Below are positions 48,085-56,654 of a DNA stretch of 64,000 bases, piece by piece. The position numbers and the translations under genes are program-made. Positions within the stretch are counted from its first letter, which is position 1; every line of letters starts with the position of its first letter. The notes beneath the pieces are model-generated. The model was not told the origin of the DNA. It was given only the letters and a program-made list of their open reading frames with translations, and made no database searches. The stretch is from Arenimonas sp. (GTDB taxonomy: Bacteria; Pseudomonadota; Gammaproteobacteria; Xanthomonadales; Xanthomonadaceae), in the NCBI GenBank assembly GCA_026398695.1, contig JAPLSJ010000131.1, positions 24,056 to 88,055 on the forward strand, read 5' to 3'.

Positions 48085-49194
48085 TTGCGCCGCCTGACCG
48101 TCGTGCAACTGCTGCCGTCGCTGCACAGCGGCGGCGTCGAACGCTCCACCCTCGAGATCGCCGCGGCCCTGGTGGCCGCCGGGCACCGGTCCGTCGTGAT
48201 TTCCGCAGGCGGCCGGCTGGTGCCGGCGCTGGTGGAGGGCGGCAGCGAACACATCACGCTGCCGATCGGCCGCAAGTCCCTGGCGGCGTTCGCGGTGATG
48301 CGCCGCCTGCGCGCCGCGCTCGCGGTGCTGCGGCCCGACATCGTGCATGCGCGCTCGCGGCTGCCGGCCTGGCTGGCCTGGTTCGCGCTGCGCGGCCTGC
48401 CGGCGCCGCGGCCCCGCTTCGTCACCACCGTGCACGGCATGAATTCGCCGTGCCTCTACAGCGGCGTGATGCTGCGCGGCGAGCGCGTGGTGTGCGTATC
48501 GGACACCGTGCGCCGCTACGTCGACCGGCACTGGCCCGAGGCCGACCATGGGCGCCGCGTGGTGATCCCGCGCGGCATCGACCCGCGGGCCTTCCCCCGG
48601 GGCTTCGCGCCCGACGCCGACTGGCGCGCGCGCTTCGCTGCCGACTGGCCCGCACTGCAGGGCGGGCGCCTGCTGCTGATGCCGGGTCGCGGCACGCGGC
48701 TCAAGGGCCACGCCGAAGCCATCGAACTGCTGGCCACGCTGCGCGCCGCCGGCGAAGACGCGCGCCTGTGGCTGCTGGGCGCGGACGAGCCGGGCCGGGA
48801 GGCCTACCTGGCCGAACTCCGCGCGCTGGCCGGGCGGCGCGGCGTGGCCGCGGCGCTGGTGATCAGCGCGCCGCGCAGCGACATCCGCGAGGCCTACGCC
48901 GTGTCCGACCTGGTGCTGCAGCTGTCGGGCAAGCCCGAAGCCTTCGGCCGCACCGTGGTGGAGGCGCTGGCCATCGGCCGGCCGGTGCTGGGCTGGGACC
49001 ATGGCGGCGTGGGCGAGCTGTTGGGCGCGCTGTACCCGGCGGGCCGGGTGCCGCTGGGCGACGCCGACGCGCTGGCGGCGGCCGCGCGGCGCCTGCTTGC
49101 CGCGCCGGCGCCCATGCCGGTTACCATCCCGCACACCCTGGCGGCGATGCAGTCCGCCACACTGGAACTCTATGACCGCCTCGTCGCCGACTGA
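48085..49194 (+). CDS. GT4-type glycosyltransferase
   Basis: 369 residues from a TTG start at 48085, the only plausible start near the conserved N-terminus LTVVQLLPSLHSGGVERST, with GGGGCGGGG upstream. The N-domain has HARSRLPAW and VHGMNS; the C-domain has PRGIDP, PGRGTRLKGH and the nucleotide-sugar region SGKPEAFGRTVVEALAIGRPV. It likely adds a sugar to LPS core or another envelope glycan. It overlaps the next gene, an O-antigen-ligase-like protein, by 23 bp. Confidence 0.88.
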   Translation: MRRLTVVQLLPSLHSGGVERSTLEIAAALVAAGHRSVVISAGGRLVPALVEGGSEHITLPIGRKSLAAFAVMRRLRAALAVLRPDIVHARSRLPAWLAWFALRGLPAPRPRFVTTVHGMNSPCLYSGVMLRGERVVCVSDTVRRYVDRHWPEADHGRRVVIPRGIDPRAFPRGFAPDADWRARFAADWPALQGGRLLLMPGRGTRLKGHAEAIELLATLRAAGEDARLWLLGADEPGREAYLAELRALAGRRGVAAALVISAPRSDIREAYAVSDLVLQLSGKPEAFGRTVVEALAIGRPVLGWDHGGVGELLGALYPAGRVPLGDADALAAAARRLLAAPAPMPVTIPHTLAAMQSATLELYDRLVAD

Positions 49195-50434
49195 AGCCAG
49201 CCTGCGTTGGGCCCCGTGGTGGGTGCTGGCGTTCGTGGCGCTGTGGCCGCTCGTCGGCCCGGCGGAGCTGGTGCTGTCGCTGGGCGCGCTGGTGGCCCTG
49301 GCCGTGCTGGCGATCCATCGCTTCCGCGGCGGCATGGCGCTGCTCAGCCGCGAGTCGTGGGCGCTCACCACCGTGCTGTTCGCCAGCTACTGGCTGCCCG
49401 AGCTGCTGTCGTCGCCCGACGCGGTGAACGGCCGGCGCGCGCTGCGCGAATCGCTGCTCGACCTGCGCTACCTGCCGTTCCTGTGGCTGGTGGCGATCGC
49501 GGTGGCCAACGAGCGCGGGCGCCGGCTCACGTTCGCAGGCATCGCCACCCTTGCGGTGCTGTGGACGGTGGACGGCCTGGCGCAGGCGCTCACGGGCTGG
49601 AGCCTGGGCGGTTACGCCAGCGCCGACCGCCTGAGCGGCGTGTTCGGCGCCGACAACCTCAAGCTGGGCCTGGTGCTGGCCAGCCTGGCGCCGTTCCCGC
49701 TCAAGTTCGCCGCAAAGCGCCTGGGCATGGCCGGTTGGCTGATGATGGCGGCGGCGCTGGGCCTGGTGGTGCTGCTGGCGGGCGCACGCGCGTCGTGGGT
49801 CACGCTCACCCTGGTGCTGGCGATCAGCGGCTGGCAGCAGTTCGGCAGCAAGCGCGCGATCGCGCTGCTGGGCATCGGCGGCCTGATGGTGTTCGCGCTG
49901 TCGATGGCGTTCTCGGACAAGTTCCAGGATCGCGTGGAGCGCACCGGCGCGGCGCTGGACGGCGGCAGCGAGGGGCTGAACTTCGCGCTGTCGGGCCGGC
50001 TGTCCATCTGGCGCACGGCGGTCGACATGGCCGTGGCCAATCCGGTGAACGGCGTCGGCGTGCGCGGCTTCCGCGATGCCTACGCCACCTATGCCGCCAA
50101 GGACGATCCGTGGCTGGCCGACGTCAAGCATGGCGCCGGGTACCACGCGCACCAGATCGTGCTCGAGGTGTTGAGCGAAACCGGCGTCATCGGCCTGCTG
50201 CTGTGGCTGGGCGGCGCCGCGCTGGCCTGGCGCGCGTGGCGCTTCGCCTCGCCCGAAGGCCGTGAACGGGCCCGCGCGCCCGCCCTGGCGCTGCTGGTCA
50301 CGGTATTCCCGTTCAACACGCACCTGGCGTTTTATTCGACGTTCTGGGGCGGACTGACGCTGCTGCTGGCGGCGCTGTTCGCCGGCAGCCTGCTGTCGGA
50401 CCGACGGGCGGACGCGCCGTCCGGCCCGGGCTGA
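49172..50434 (+). CDS. O-antigen ligase/polymerase (WaaL/Wzy-like) membrane protein
   Basis: 420 residues, about eleven transmembrane helices. The Wzy_C-type segment includes GRLSIWRTAVDMAVANPVNGVGVRGF and the periplasmic His in HAHQIVLEVLSETG, as in WaaL. It should join O-antigen or another glycan to the lipid A core at the periplasmic face, or polymerise it. The start lies inside the glycosyltransferase gene, so the two are translationally coupled. An LpxL-type gene follows after 11 bp. Confidence 0.9.
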   Translation: MTASSPTEASLRWAPWWVLAFVALWPLVGPAELVLSLGALVALAVLAIHRFRGGMALLSRESWALTTVLFASYWLPELLSSPDAVNGRRALRESLLDLRYLPFLWLVAIAVANERGRRLTFAGIATLAVLWTVDGLAQALTGWSLGGYASADRLSGVFGADNLKLGLVLASLAPFPLKFAAKRLGMAGWLMMAAALGLVVLLAGARASWVTLTLVLAISGWQQFGSKRAIALLGIGGLMVFALSMAFSDKFQDRVERTGAALDGGSEGLNFALSGRLSIWRTAVDMAVANPVNGVGVRGFRDAYATYAAKDDPWLADVKHGAGYHAHQIVLEVLSETGVIGLLLWLGGAALAWRAWRFASPEGRERARAPALALLVTVFPFNTHLAFYSTFWGGLTLLLAALFAGSLLSDRRADAPSGPG

Positions 50435-50445
50435 GCGGCGCCCCG

Positions 50446-51324
50446 ATGCGCTGCCTGTTCACGGTGCCGCTGGCCTGGGGGGCGAAGGTCGTGGCCCGCC
50501 TGCCCCAGCGCGCGCTGCTGGGCCTGGGCCGTGGCACGGCCTGGCTGGCCTGGCCGCTGCTGCGCAAGCGGCGCCGCATCGCAGCCATCAACATCGCACT
50601 GTGTTTCCCCGGGCTCGATGCGCAGCGGCAGGCCGCGCTCGTGCGCGAAACCCTGGTCAACACGGTGGTCGGCGTGTTCGAGATGATGCGCGCGTGGTAC
50701 GCGCCGTCCGCCACGCTGGCCGGCATGGTGCGCATCGAAGGCATCGAACACCTTCGCGCCGCGACGGCGCAAGGCCGCGGCGTGATGCTGCTGTGCGGCC
50801 ATTTCACCCACGCCGAACTCGCGGCGCGCCTGCTGGGCGAAGCACTTGGCCATCCCTTGCGCGGCATCATCCGCCGCTACAACAACCCGTGCCTGGAACA
50901 GTGGTTCAGCCAGGCCCGCCGCCCGGTGTTCGGCACCACCCTGGCCAAGCGGGACGTGCGTGGCCTGCTGCGCGCCCTGTCGGATGGCGAGGTGGTGTTC
51001 TACGCGGCCGACCAGGACTTCAATTTCCAGCATGCCTTCGTGCCGTTCTTCGGCGTGACGGCCGCCACGCTGGCGGCAACGCCCGACCTGGCGCGCCGCG
51101 GCCGCGCCACGGTGCTGCCGTTCTGGTTCCGGCGCGAGGACGACGGCCGCTACCTGCTGCGGATCGAGCCATGCTGGCCGGGCTGGCCCAGCGGTGACCC
51201 GGAGCGCGACGCCGCGCACTACATGCAGGCGCTCGAAGCGGCCGTCCGCGAGAGCCCCGGCCAGTACCTTTGGGCGCACCGTCGATTCAAGACCCGGCCA
51301 CCGGGCGAGCCGCCGCTGTACTGA
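50446..51324 (+). CDS. LpxL/HtrB-family lipid A acyltransferase (copy 1)
   Basis: 292 residues. N-terminal hydrophobic region and a catalytic HX4E motif His119-FTHA-Glu124, then ADQDFNF and FVPFFGV, all typical of late lipid A acyltransferases that add secondary acyl chains from acyl-ACP. It is last in the glycosyltransferase - ligase - acyltransferase series. It ends exactly where a second LpxL-family gene, on the other strand, ends. Confidence 0.93.
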   Translation: MRCLFTVPLAWGAKVVARLPQRALLGLGRGTAWLAWPLLRKRRRIAAINIALCFPGLDAQRQAALVRETLVNTVVGVFEMMRAWYAPSATLAGMVRIEGIEHLRAATAQGRGVMLLCGHFTHAELAARLLGEALGHPLRGIIRRYNNPCLEQWFSQARRPVFGTTLAKRDVRGLLRALSDGEVVFYAADQDFNFQHAFVPFFGVTAATLAATPDLARRGRATVLPFWFRREDDGRYLLRIEPCWPGWPSGDPERDAAHYMQALEAAVRESPGQYLWAHRRFKTRPPGEPPLY

Positions 51325-52233
51325 TCAGCCGTAGCGGCGCTTGCTGCCGTCGGGCTGGCGCTTGAAGCGCTGGTGCAGCCACAGGTACTGCGTCGGGCAG
51401 CGCCGCACCAGGGCCTCCAGCGCGGCCATCACGCGCGCGGTGTCGGCGGTGGCGTCGGTGCCGGGGAAGCCTTCCAGACGGGGCAGGATCTCGATGCGGT
51501 AGCGGCCGTCGGGCAGGCGCTCATGGAACAGCGGCAGCACCGCTGCGCCCGAAAGCCTCGCCAGCTGGTGGGTGGACGTGAGGCTCCAGGCCGGGCGGCC
51601 GAAGAAGGGCACGAACACGCTGTCGCCGCGCCGCGTTTCCTGGTCGGGTGCGAACCACAGCAGGCCGCCCTGCTTGAGGTGGCGGATGGCCGGGCGCAGT
51701 TCGTCGCGCGAGAACATCGCCACCGCGTGCCGCAGCCGGCCGCGCTTCACCGCCCACTCCATCGCCGGCTCCTCGTGCGGCCGGTACATGCCCGCCAGCG
51801 GGATGCGCCCGCACAGCAGGCGCATGCAGATCTCCAGGGTGGTGAAGTGCGCCGACACCAGGATCACGCCGCGTCCGCCTTCGCGCGCCTTGGCCAGGTG
51901 CTCGAGCCCCGTGAGTTCGCACTCGGACGCCGCCGGCAGCCGCCCCCACCACGCCCGCAGGAACTCGAACGCGCCCAGGCCGAGCTCACGGAAATTGGCC
52001 TTCAGCAGGTCGGCGCGTTCGGCGTCGGTGAGTTCGGGGAAGCACAGCGCCAGGTTGGTGGCGGCCACCCGCCGACGCGAGCGCAGCAGGTGGAACATCA
52101 GCCAGCCCAAGCCCGGGCCCACCGCGCGCTGCAGCCGCAGCGGCCAGCGCGCCACCGTCCAGCCCAGGCCGATCAGCGCCCAGGCGGGCCAGCGGCGGGG
52201 CGACAGCGGCGGCGGTGGGAGGGTTGGGGCCAT
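51325..52233 (-). CDS. LpxL/HtrB-family lipid A acyltransferase (copy 2)
   Basis: 302 residues. Pro-rich start, one hydrophobic segment, catalytic HX4E His129-FTTL-Glu134, then APDQETRRGDSVFVPFFG. It is clearly paralogous to the gene facing it (51324) but diverged; the two may add different secondary chains, as LpxL and LpxM do. The stop codons of the two genes abut as TGATCA. Upstream it is divergent from waaA. Confidence 0.93.
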   Translation of the reverse strand: MAPTLPPPPLSPRRWPAWALIGLGWTVARWPLRLQRAVGPGLGWLMFHLLRSRRRVAATNLALCFPELTDAERADLLKANFRELGLGAFEFLRAWWGRLPAASECELTGLEHLAKAREGGRGVILVSAHFTTLEICMRLLCGRIPLAGMYRPHEEPAMEWAVKRGRLRHAVAMFSRDELRPAIRHLKQGGLLWFAPDQETRRGDSVFVPFFGRPAWSLTSTHQLARLSGAAVLPLFHERLPDGRYRIEILPRLEGFPGTDATADTARVMAALEALVRRCPTQYLWLHQRFKRQPDGSKRRYG

Positions 52234-52292
52234 GCCCGGCCATTCTATCCGCTGGCGCCGCGCCGCCGGGCAGGTCGGGTATCCTTCCGCGC

Positions 52293-53597
52293 ATGCATCT
52301 CACCTTCGGGCAGCGCTTACTGTTGGGCCTGTATTCGCTGGTCCTGCATCTCGCCTTTCCGGTCACCCTCTACCACCTCATCTGGCGCGGCATGCGCCAG
52401 CGCGAGTACCTGCAGCGGTGGCCGGAGCGCTACGCCTGGCTCGACGGCAAGCTCGACCTGCACGACACCCTGTGGGTGCATGCGGTGTCGGTGGGCGAAG
52501 TGCTGGCCGCGCGGCCGCTGGTGGATGCGCTGCTGGCCGCGCATCCCGGCCGCCCCGTGCTGGTCACCACCATCACGCCCACCGGGTCCGAGCGCGTGCG
52601 TGCGCTGTGGGGCGACCGGGTCCAGCACGTCTACCTGCCCTACGACCTGCGCTCGATGGTGCGGCGCTTCCTGGACCGCGCGCGGCCGGCGATCGCGGTG
52701 ATCGTCGAGACCGAGATCTGGCTCAACCTCTACGTCGAGTGCGGCCGCCGCGGCATCCCGCTGGTGATGGTGAACGCGCGACTGTCGGAGCGTTCGCTGC
52801 GCGGCTACCTGCCGGTGCAGGCGATGGCGCGGCTGGCGATGAAGGCGGTGACCCAGGTGGCCGCGCAGTCCAACGCCGATGCGGCGCGGCTGGCCCGCAT
52901 CGGCGCCGACCCGGCGCGCATCGTGGTCACCGGCAACCTCAAGTACGACCTCACCCTGCCCGACGGCGTTGGCGCCCAGGCCGAGCGCTGGCGCGAGGCC
53001 TGGGGCCGGACCCGCCCGGTGTGGATCGCCGCGAGCACCCACCCGCCCGAAGAGGACGCGGTGCTGGAGATCCATGCGCGCCTGCTCGATCGCCATCCCG
53101 ACGCGCTGCTGCTGTGGGCGCCGCGGCACCCGGAGCGCTTCGCACCGGTCGCCGAGTCGGCGGCGGCGCTTGGCATGCGCACGGCCACGCGGCGCGCGGA
53201 CACCCTGCCGGGGCCCGGCACGCAGGTGTTCGTGATCGACACGCTGGGCGAACTGCTGCGGTTCTTCGCGGCGGCCGACGTGGCCTTCGTCGGCGGCAGC
53301 CTGTGCGAGGTGGGCGGCCACAACGTGCTGGAGCCCGCGGCGCTGGGCGTCCCCAGCGTGGTGGGGCCGCGCACGTTCAATTTCGCCGAGGTCACGCGCC
53401 GGCTGCGCGACGCCGATGCCCTGCGGCAGGCGCCGGATGCGGCGGCGGTGGGGGATGCGGTACTGGCGCTGCTGGACGACGAGGCCACGCGCGCGCGCAT
53501 GGGCGAGGCCGGGCGCCGGCAGGTGTCGGAACTTTCCGGAGCGCTGGGGCGGACCCTGGCGCTGATCGATGGCCTGCTGGAGGACCGGCGCGCCTGA
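52293..53597 (+). CDS. waaA: Kdo transferase (3-deoxy-D-manno-octulosonic acid transferase)
   Basis: 434 residues. N-terminal membrane anchor (about 5-28), WVHAVSVGEVLAARPLV with the catalytic glutamate, ETEIWLNL, and C-terminal AFVGGSLCEVGGHNVLEPAALG identify WaaA (KdtA). It transfers Kdo to lipid IVA from CMP-Kdo in LPS inner-core synthesis. Divergent from an LpxL gene, the next enzyme class in the pathway; it converges on tolC. Confidence 0.97.
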   Translation: MHLTFGQRLLLGLYSLVLHLAFPVTLYHLIWRGMRQREYLQRWPERYAWLDGKLDLHDTLWVHAVSVGEVLAARPLVDALLAAHPGRPVLVTTITPTGSERVRALWGDRVQHVYLPYDLRSMVRRFLDRARPAIAVIVETEIWLNLYVECGRRGIPLVMVNARLSERSLRGYLPVQAMARLAMKAVTQVAAQSNADAARLARIGADPARIVVTGNLKYDLTLPDGVGAQAERWREAWGRTRPVWIAASTHPPEEDAVLEIHARLLDRHPDALLLWAPRHPERFAPVAESAAALGMRTATRRADTLPGPGTQVFVIDTLGELLRFFAAADVAFVGGSLCEVGGHNVLEPAALGVPSVVGPRTFNFAEVTRRLRDADALRQAPDAAAVGDAVLALLDDEATRARMGEAGRRQVSELSGALGRTLALIDGLLEDRRA

Positions 53598-53615
53598 GCG
53601 CGCCGGCGGGGCCGC

Positions 53616-55028
53616 TTACAGCGTGCCGTCGTTGTCGAGCGCGGACTCGGCGTCGTTCACCAGCACGCGGTTCACTTCCTGCAGGTCGGCCAGGGCGATG
53701 GTGCCGCCGGCCTGCTTGAGGCGCAGCAGGTTCACCAGGAACGCGTGGCGCGAACGGGCGTACTCACGCTGGGCCTGGAACAGCGCCTGCTGGGTGATCA
53801 GCACGTCGACGATGGTGCGGGTGCCCACTTCCAGGCCGGCTTCGCTGGCCTCGTACGCGGCCTGGGCCGACACCACCGACAGGCGGCGCGCCTCGACCTC
53901 GGCCGAGCCGGCGCCGAGCGAACGCTGGGCGTTGCGGGTCTGGCGGATCACCGAGCGGCGCTCCTGTTCCAGCGCGTCGGCGGTGGCGTCGCGGTTGTGG
54001 ATGGCCTGGCGCACGCCCGACTGGGTGGCGCCGCCGGCGAAGATCGGCACGTTCAGCGTCACGCCCACGCGGGTGGACTGGCTGGAGTTGTCGAAGCTGT
54101 TGTTGCTGGCAACCGGCGAGAAGATGTCGTTGCTGCCGTCGCCGTCACCGTCGCTGTAGCTGGCCGTGAGGCCGAGCGAGGGCAGGTGGCCGGCGCGCGC
54201 GGTGGCGACGTCCTTCTCGGCGGCGGTGACCGCCAGTTCGCGGGCCAGCAGGGTGGGGTTGGATTCCATCGCCACGGCGACCCAGTCCTGCTCGATCAGC
54301 GAGGTCGGGTCGGCCGGCTTGTAGTCGGCGGCCAGGCCCTTGATGCCTTCGACCGGCTTGCCGGTGATCTCGGCCAGGGCTTCGCGGGCGTCGTCGAGCG
54401 CATTGGCGGCGGCGATGGCGTTGGCGCGGGCGGTGTCGAAGCGGGCGCGGGCTTCATGCACGTCGGTGATCGGGGCCAGGCCCACTTCCAGGCGCTTTTC
54501 GGCCTGGTCGAGCTGGCGCTTCACCGAGCGCTCTTCGGCGCGCGAGGAAGCCAGCGTCTCGATGGCGGTCAGCACGTTGAAGTAGGCGTCGGCCACGCGC
54601 ACCAGCAGCGCGTCGGACGCGGCCTTGTATTCGGCCTGCGACTGCGCCGAGCGGGCCTTGGCGGCGCTCAGGCGGGTGTAGGTGGCGTGGTCGTAGATGC
54701 TCTGGCGCAGGCTGATGGACCAGCCGGTGTTGGTGTTCTCGCTGCTGGATACCGAGGGCGGCTGCACCACGGTGCCGAAGGCCTGCGAGCCGCTGCTGTC
54801 GCTTTCGGTGCGGCTCCAGCTGGCGCTGCCGTCGATCTGCGGCAGCAGCTGCGCCCGGTTCTGCACCACGCCCTCGCCGATGGCCAGGCTGCGCGACTCG
54901 GAGGCCGCCAGCACGGGGTCGCTCAGGCGCGCCAGCTCGTAGGCTTCCAGCAGGTCGGCGGCACCCGCGGTGCCGGCGGTGCCGGCCAGCAGGATGGCGA
55001 GGGAGAGGGGGCGGAGGCTCAGGCGCAT
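53616..55028 (-). CDS. tolC: TolC-family outer membrane channel
   Basis: 470 residues from the ATG at 55028; the longer frame overlaps pcm and is not used. Signal peptide (about 1-23, AGAA) then two structural repeats of long Ala/Gln-rich helices with strand segments, e.g. ADAYFNVLTAIETL and VPIFAGGATQSGVR. It forms the outer-membrane trimeric duct for RND pumps and type I secretion. The gene lies 22 bp after pcm, an arrangement conserved in Xanthomonas relatives. It can serve the two RND pumps in this window. Confidence 0.96.
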   Translation of the reverse strand: MRLSLRPLSLAILLAGTAGTAGAADLLEAYELARLSDPVLAASESRSLAIGEGVVQNRAQLLPQIDGSASWSRTESDSSGSQAFGTVVQPPSVSSSENTNTGWSISLRQSIYDHATYTRLSAAKARSAQSQAEYKAASDALLVRVADAYFNVLTAIETLASSRAEERSVKRQLDQAEKRLEVGLAPITDVHEARARFDTARANAIAAANALDDAREALAEITGKPVEGIKGLAADYKPADPTSLIEQDWVAVAMESNPTLLARELAVTAAEKDVATARAGHLPSLGLTASYSDGDGDGSNDIFSPVASNNSFDNSSQSTRVGVTLNVPIFAGGATQSGVRQAIHNRDATADALEQERRSVIRQTRNAQRSLGAGSAEVEARRLSVVSAQAAYEASEAGLEVGTRTIVDVLITQQALFQAQREYARSRHAFLVNLLRLKQAGGTIALADLQEVNRVLVNDAESALDNDGTL

Positions 55029-55050
55029 GGGTGGGTCCTGGTATCTGGGG

Positions 55051-55704
55051 TCAGAAAGCGAAGTGCGGCGCGGGCGCGGCGCCGTGCAGGTAGGGGACGT
55101 CGGTTTCGAACAGGCTTTCGCGGTGGAAGCCTTCGCCGCGGCGCGTGATGCGCAGCGCTTCCTGCACCGGCGACTGGCCGTGGATGACGAACAGGCGGCC
55201 ACCCGGCTTGAGCCAGGCGCCGAAACGCTCGGGATCGGTGGCCACGGCGCCGGTGACGCAGATGGCGTCGAACTGGCGGCCCGGCTGCCAGGCGAACACG
55301 TCGGCGCATTCCAGGCGCACGTTGGTGATGCTTTCGGCGGCCAGCCGGCCACGCGTGCGTTCGATGAAGTCGGCATGGCGGTCGATGCTGACCACGTCGC
55401 GGGTGAGTGCGGCCAGGCAGGCGGTGACGAAGCCCGAGCCGGTGCCGATTTCCAGCACTTCGTCTTCCGGCGCCAGCGACATGGCCTGCAGCATGCGGCC
55501 TTCGACCACCGGCTTCATCATCACTTCGCCGTGTTCGAGCGGCAGCGGCAGGTCGGCGAACGCCAGCTTGCGGTGGCGCGGCGGCACGAAGTCCTCGCGC
55601 TGCACGGTCATCAGCACTTCAAGCACGCGCGGGTCCAGCACGTCCCAGGGACGGACCTGCTGTTCGACCATCGCAAAGCGGGCCTGCTGGAAATCAATGG
55701 GCAT
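55051..55704 (-). CDS. pcm: Protein-L-isoaspartate O-methyltransferase
   Basis: 217 residues from the ATG at 55704 (MPIDFQQARFAMVEQQVRPWDV). SAM motif EIGTGSGFVTACLA at about residue 98 and the family's DVLDPRVLEVL N-terminal segment. It repairs isoaspartyl residues in aged proteins, although some of these short variants may have other substrates. Upstream is a 213-bp gap without a gene, then a TetR gene. It is co-transcribed with tolC. Confidence 0.92.
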   Translation of the reverse strand: MPIDFQQARFAMVEQQVRPWDVLDPRVLEVLMTVQREDFVPPRHRKLAFADLPLPLEHGEVMMKPVVEGRMLQAMSLAPEDEVLEIGTGSGFVTACLAALTRDVVSIDRHADFIERTRGRLAAESITNVRLECADVFAWQPGRQFDAICVTGAVATDPERFGAWLKPGGRLFVIHGQSPVQEALRITRRGEGFHRESLFETDVPYLHGAAPAPHFAF

Positions 55705-55917
55705 GACGAAAGGACCTTGGAAGCGCGGGGGTGGTGATTTTACGCCCCGGCCGGCACCCCGCGGAAGGCGCGGCGCTGGCCCGGGCGCCGCGGGAGCGGA
55801 AGGCTGCAAGCCCGCGGGGGAGATGCCCGCATGGCCACAGGATGCTGTCCGGGCCCGCGTTGGCCGTAGTGCCATTAGTCACCGGGACGGTGTGCACGGT
55901 GGGCGAAGGCCGCGTAT

Positions 55918-56580
55918 TCACCGGCGGCCCGGGCCGTAGGCGCGCAGGAAAAGGTCCACCGTGGCGTCCACGTGGGTGTCGATGTCGGCGGCCGAAAAGC
56001 GCTCGGGGCAGCCGCACAGCAGGCGCGCGTGGTACTCGCCCTTGAGCAGGCAGAAGAACTGCGACGCGGCCAGCGCGCAGTCGGGCACGCGCAGTTCCCC
56101 GGCGGCGTCTTCGGCCTGCAGGAACGAGGCCAGGGCCTCCTGCGTGCGCTTGGGGCCCGCTTCCCAGAACAGCTTGGGCAGGTGCGAGTCTTCGGGCAGC
56201 TGGCGCGACATGATGCGGTGGACCGAGATGGCCTCGTCGCTGGTGATCAGGCGGAAAAAGGCGTGGGCGATGCGCGCCAGCTGGCCGCGGATCGGGCCCT
56301 CGAAGCGGGCCACGAACAGGTCGGAAGGCAGCAGGTCTTCGCACTTGGCCTTCACGGCCTCGACGAACAGCGTGTCCTTGTCCTGGTAATGGCTGTAGAC
56401 CGTCAGCTTGGACACGCCGGCCGCCTGGGCGATGGCGTCCATGCTCACGCCGTCGTAGCCCCGGGCCGGGAACAGCGCCTTGGCCGCGTCCAGGATGGCG
56501 GCGCGCTTCTCGAGGTCCTTGGGCCGGCCAGGGGCGTTGGGGCGCGCCGGGACGGGGACGGTGGGGGCGGTCTGGCTCAT
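55918..56580 (-). CDS. TetR-family repressor
   Basis: 220 residues. N-terminal helix-turn-helix (about 24-70: AAILDAAKALFPARGYDGVSMDAIAQAAGVSKLTVYSHYQDK) and a ligand-binding C-terminal domain of the AcrR/TetR_C type. Divergent from the RND adaptor gene, the standard position for its repressor. Starts within an AT-rich bidirectional promoter. Confidence 0.93.
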   Translation of the reverse strand: MSQTAPTVPVPARPNAPGRPKDLEKRAAILDAAKALFPARGYDGVSMDAIAQAAGVSKLTVYSHYQDKDTLFVEAVKAKCEDLLPSDLFVARFEGPIRGQLARIAHAFFRLITSDEAISVHRIMSRQLPEDSHLPKLFWEAGPKRTQEALASFLQAEDAAGELRVPDCALAASQFFCLLKGEYHARLLCGCPERFSAADIDTHVDATVDLFLRAYGPGRR

Positions 56581-56583
56581 GTC

Positions 56584-56623
56584 GATATTATTATTGAACT
56601 TGTCGGTTTGGTAAAGATAATAT
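56584..56623. promoter_or_regulatory. Divergent promoters and likely TetR operator
   Basis: Toward the adaptor gene: TTGAAC (56594-56599) and GATAAT or TAATAT (56616-56623), spacer 16-18. The opposite strand also offers TTTACC and TAATAA-type boxes with a 16-bp spacer toward the TetR gene. The segment is strikingly AT-rich and has imperfect terminal dyad symmetry (ATATTATT with GATAATAT). Binding by the neighbouring TetR protein is inferred. Confidence 0.6.
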
Positions 56624-56654
56624 ACCCCCAGTCCAGTAAATAGATGACTCCCGC

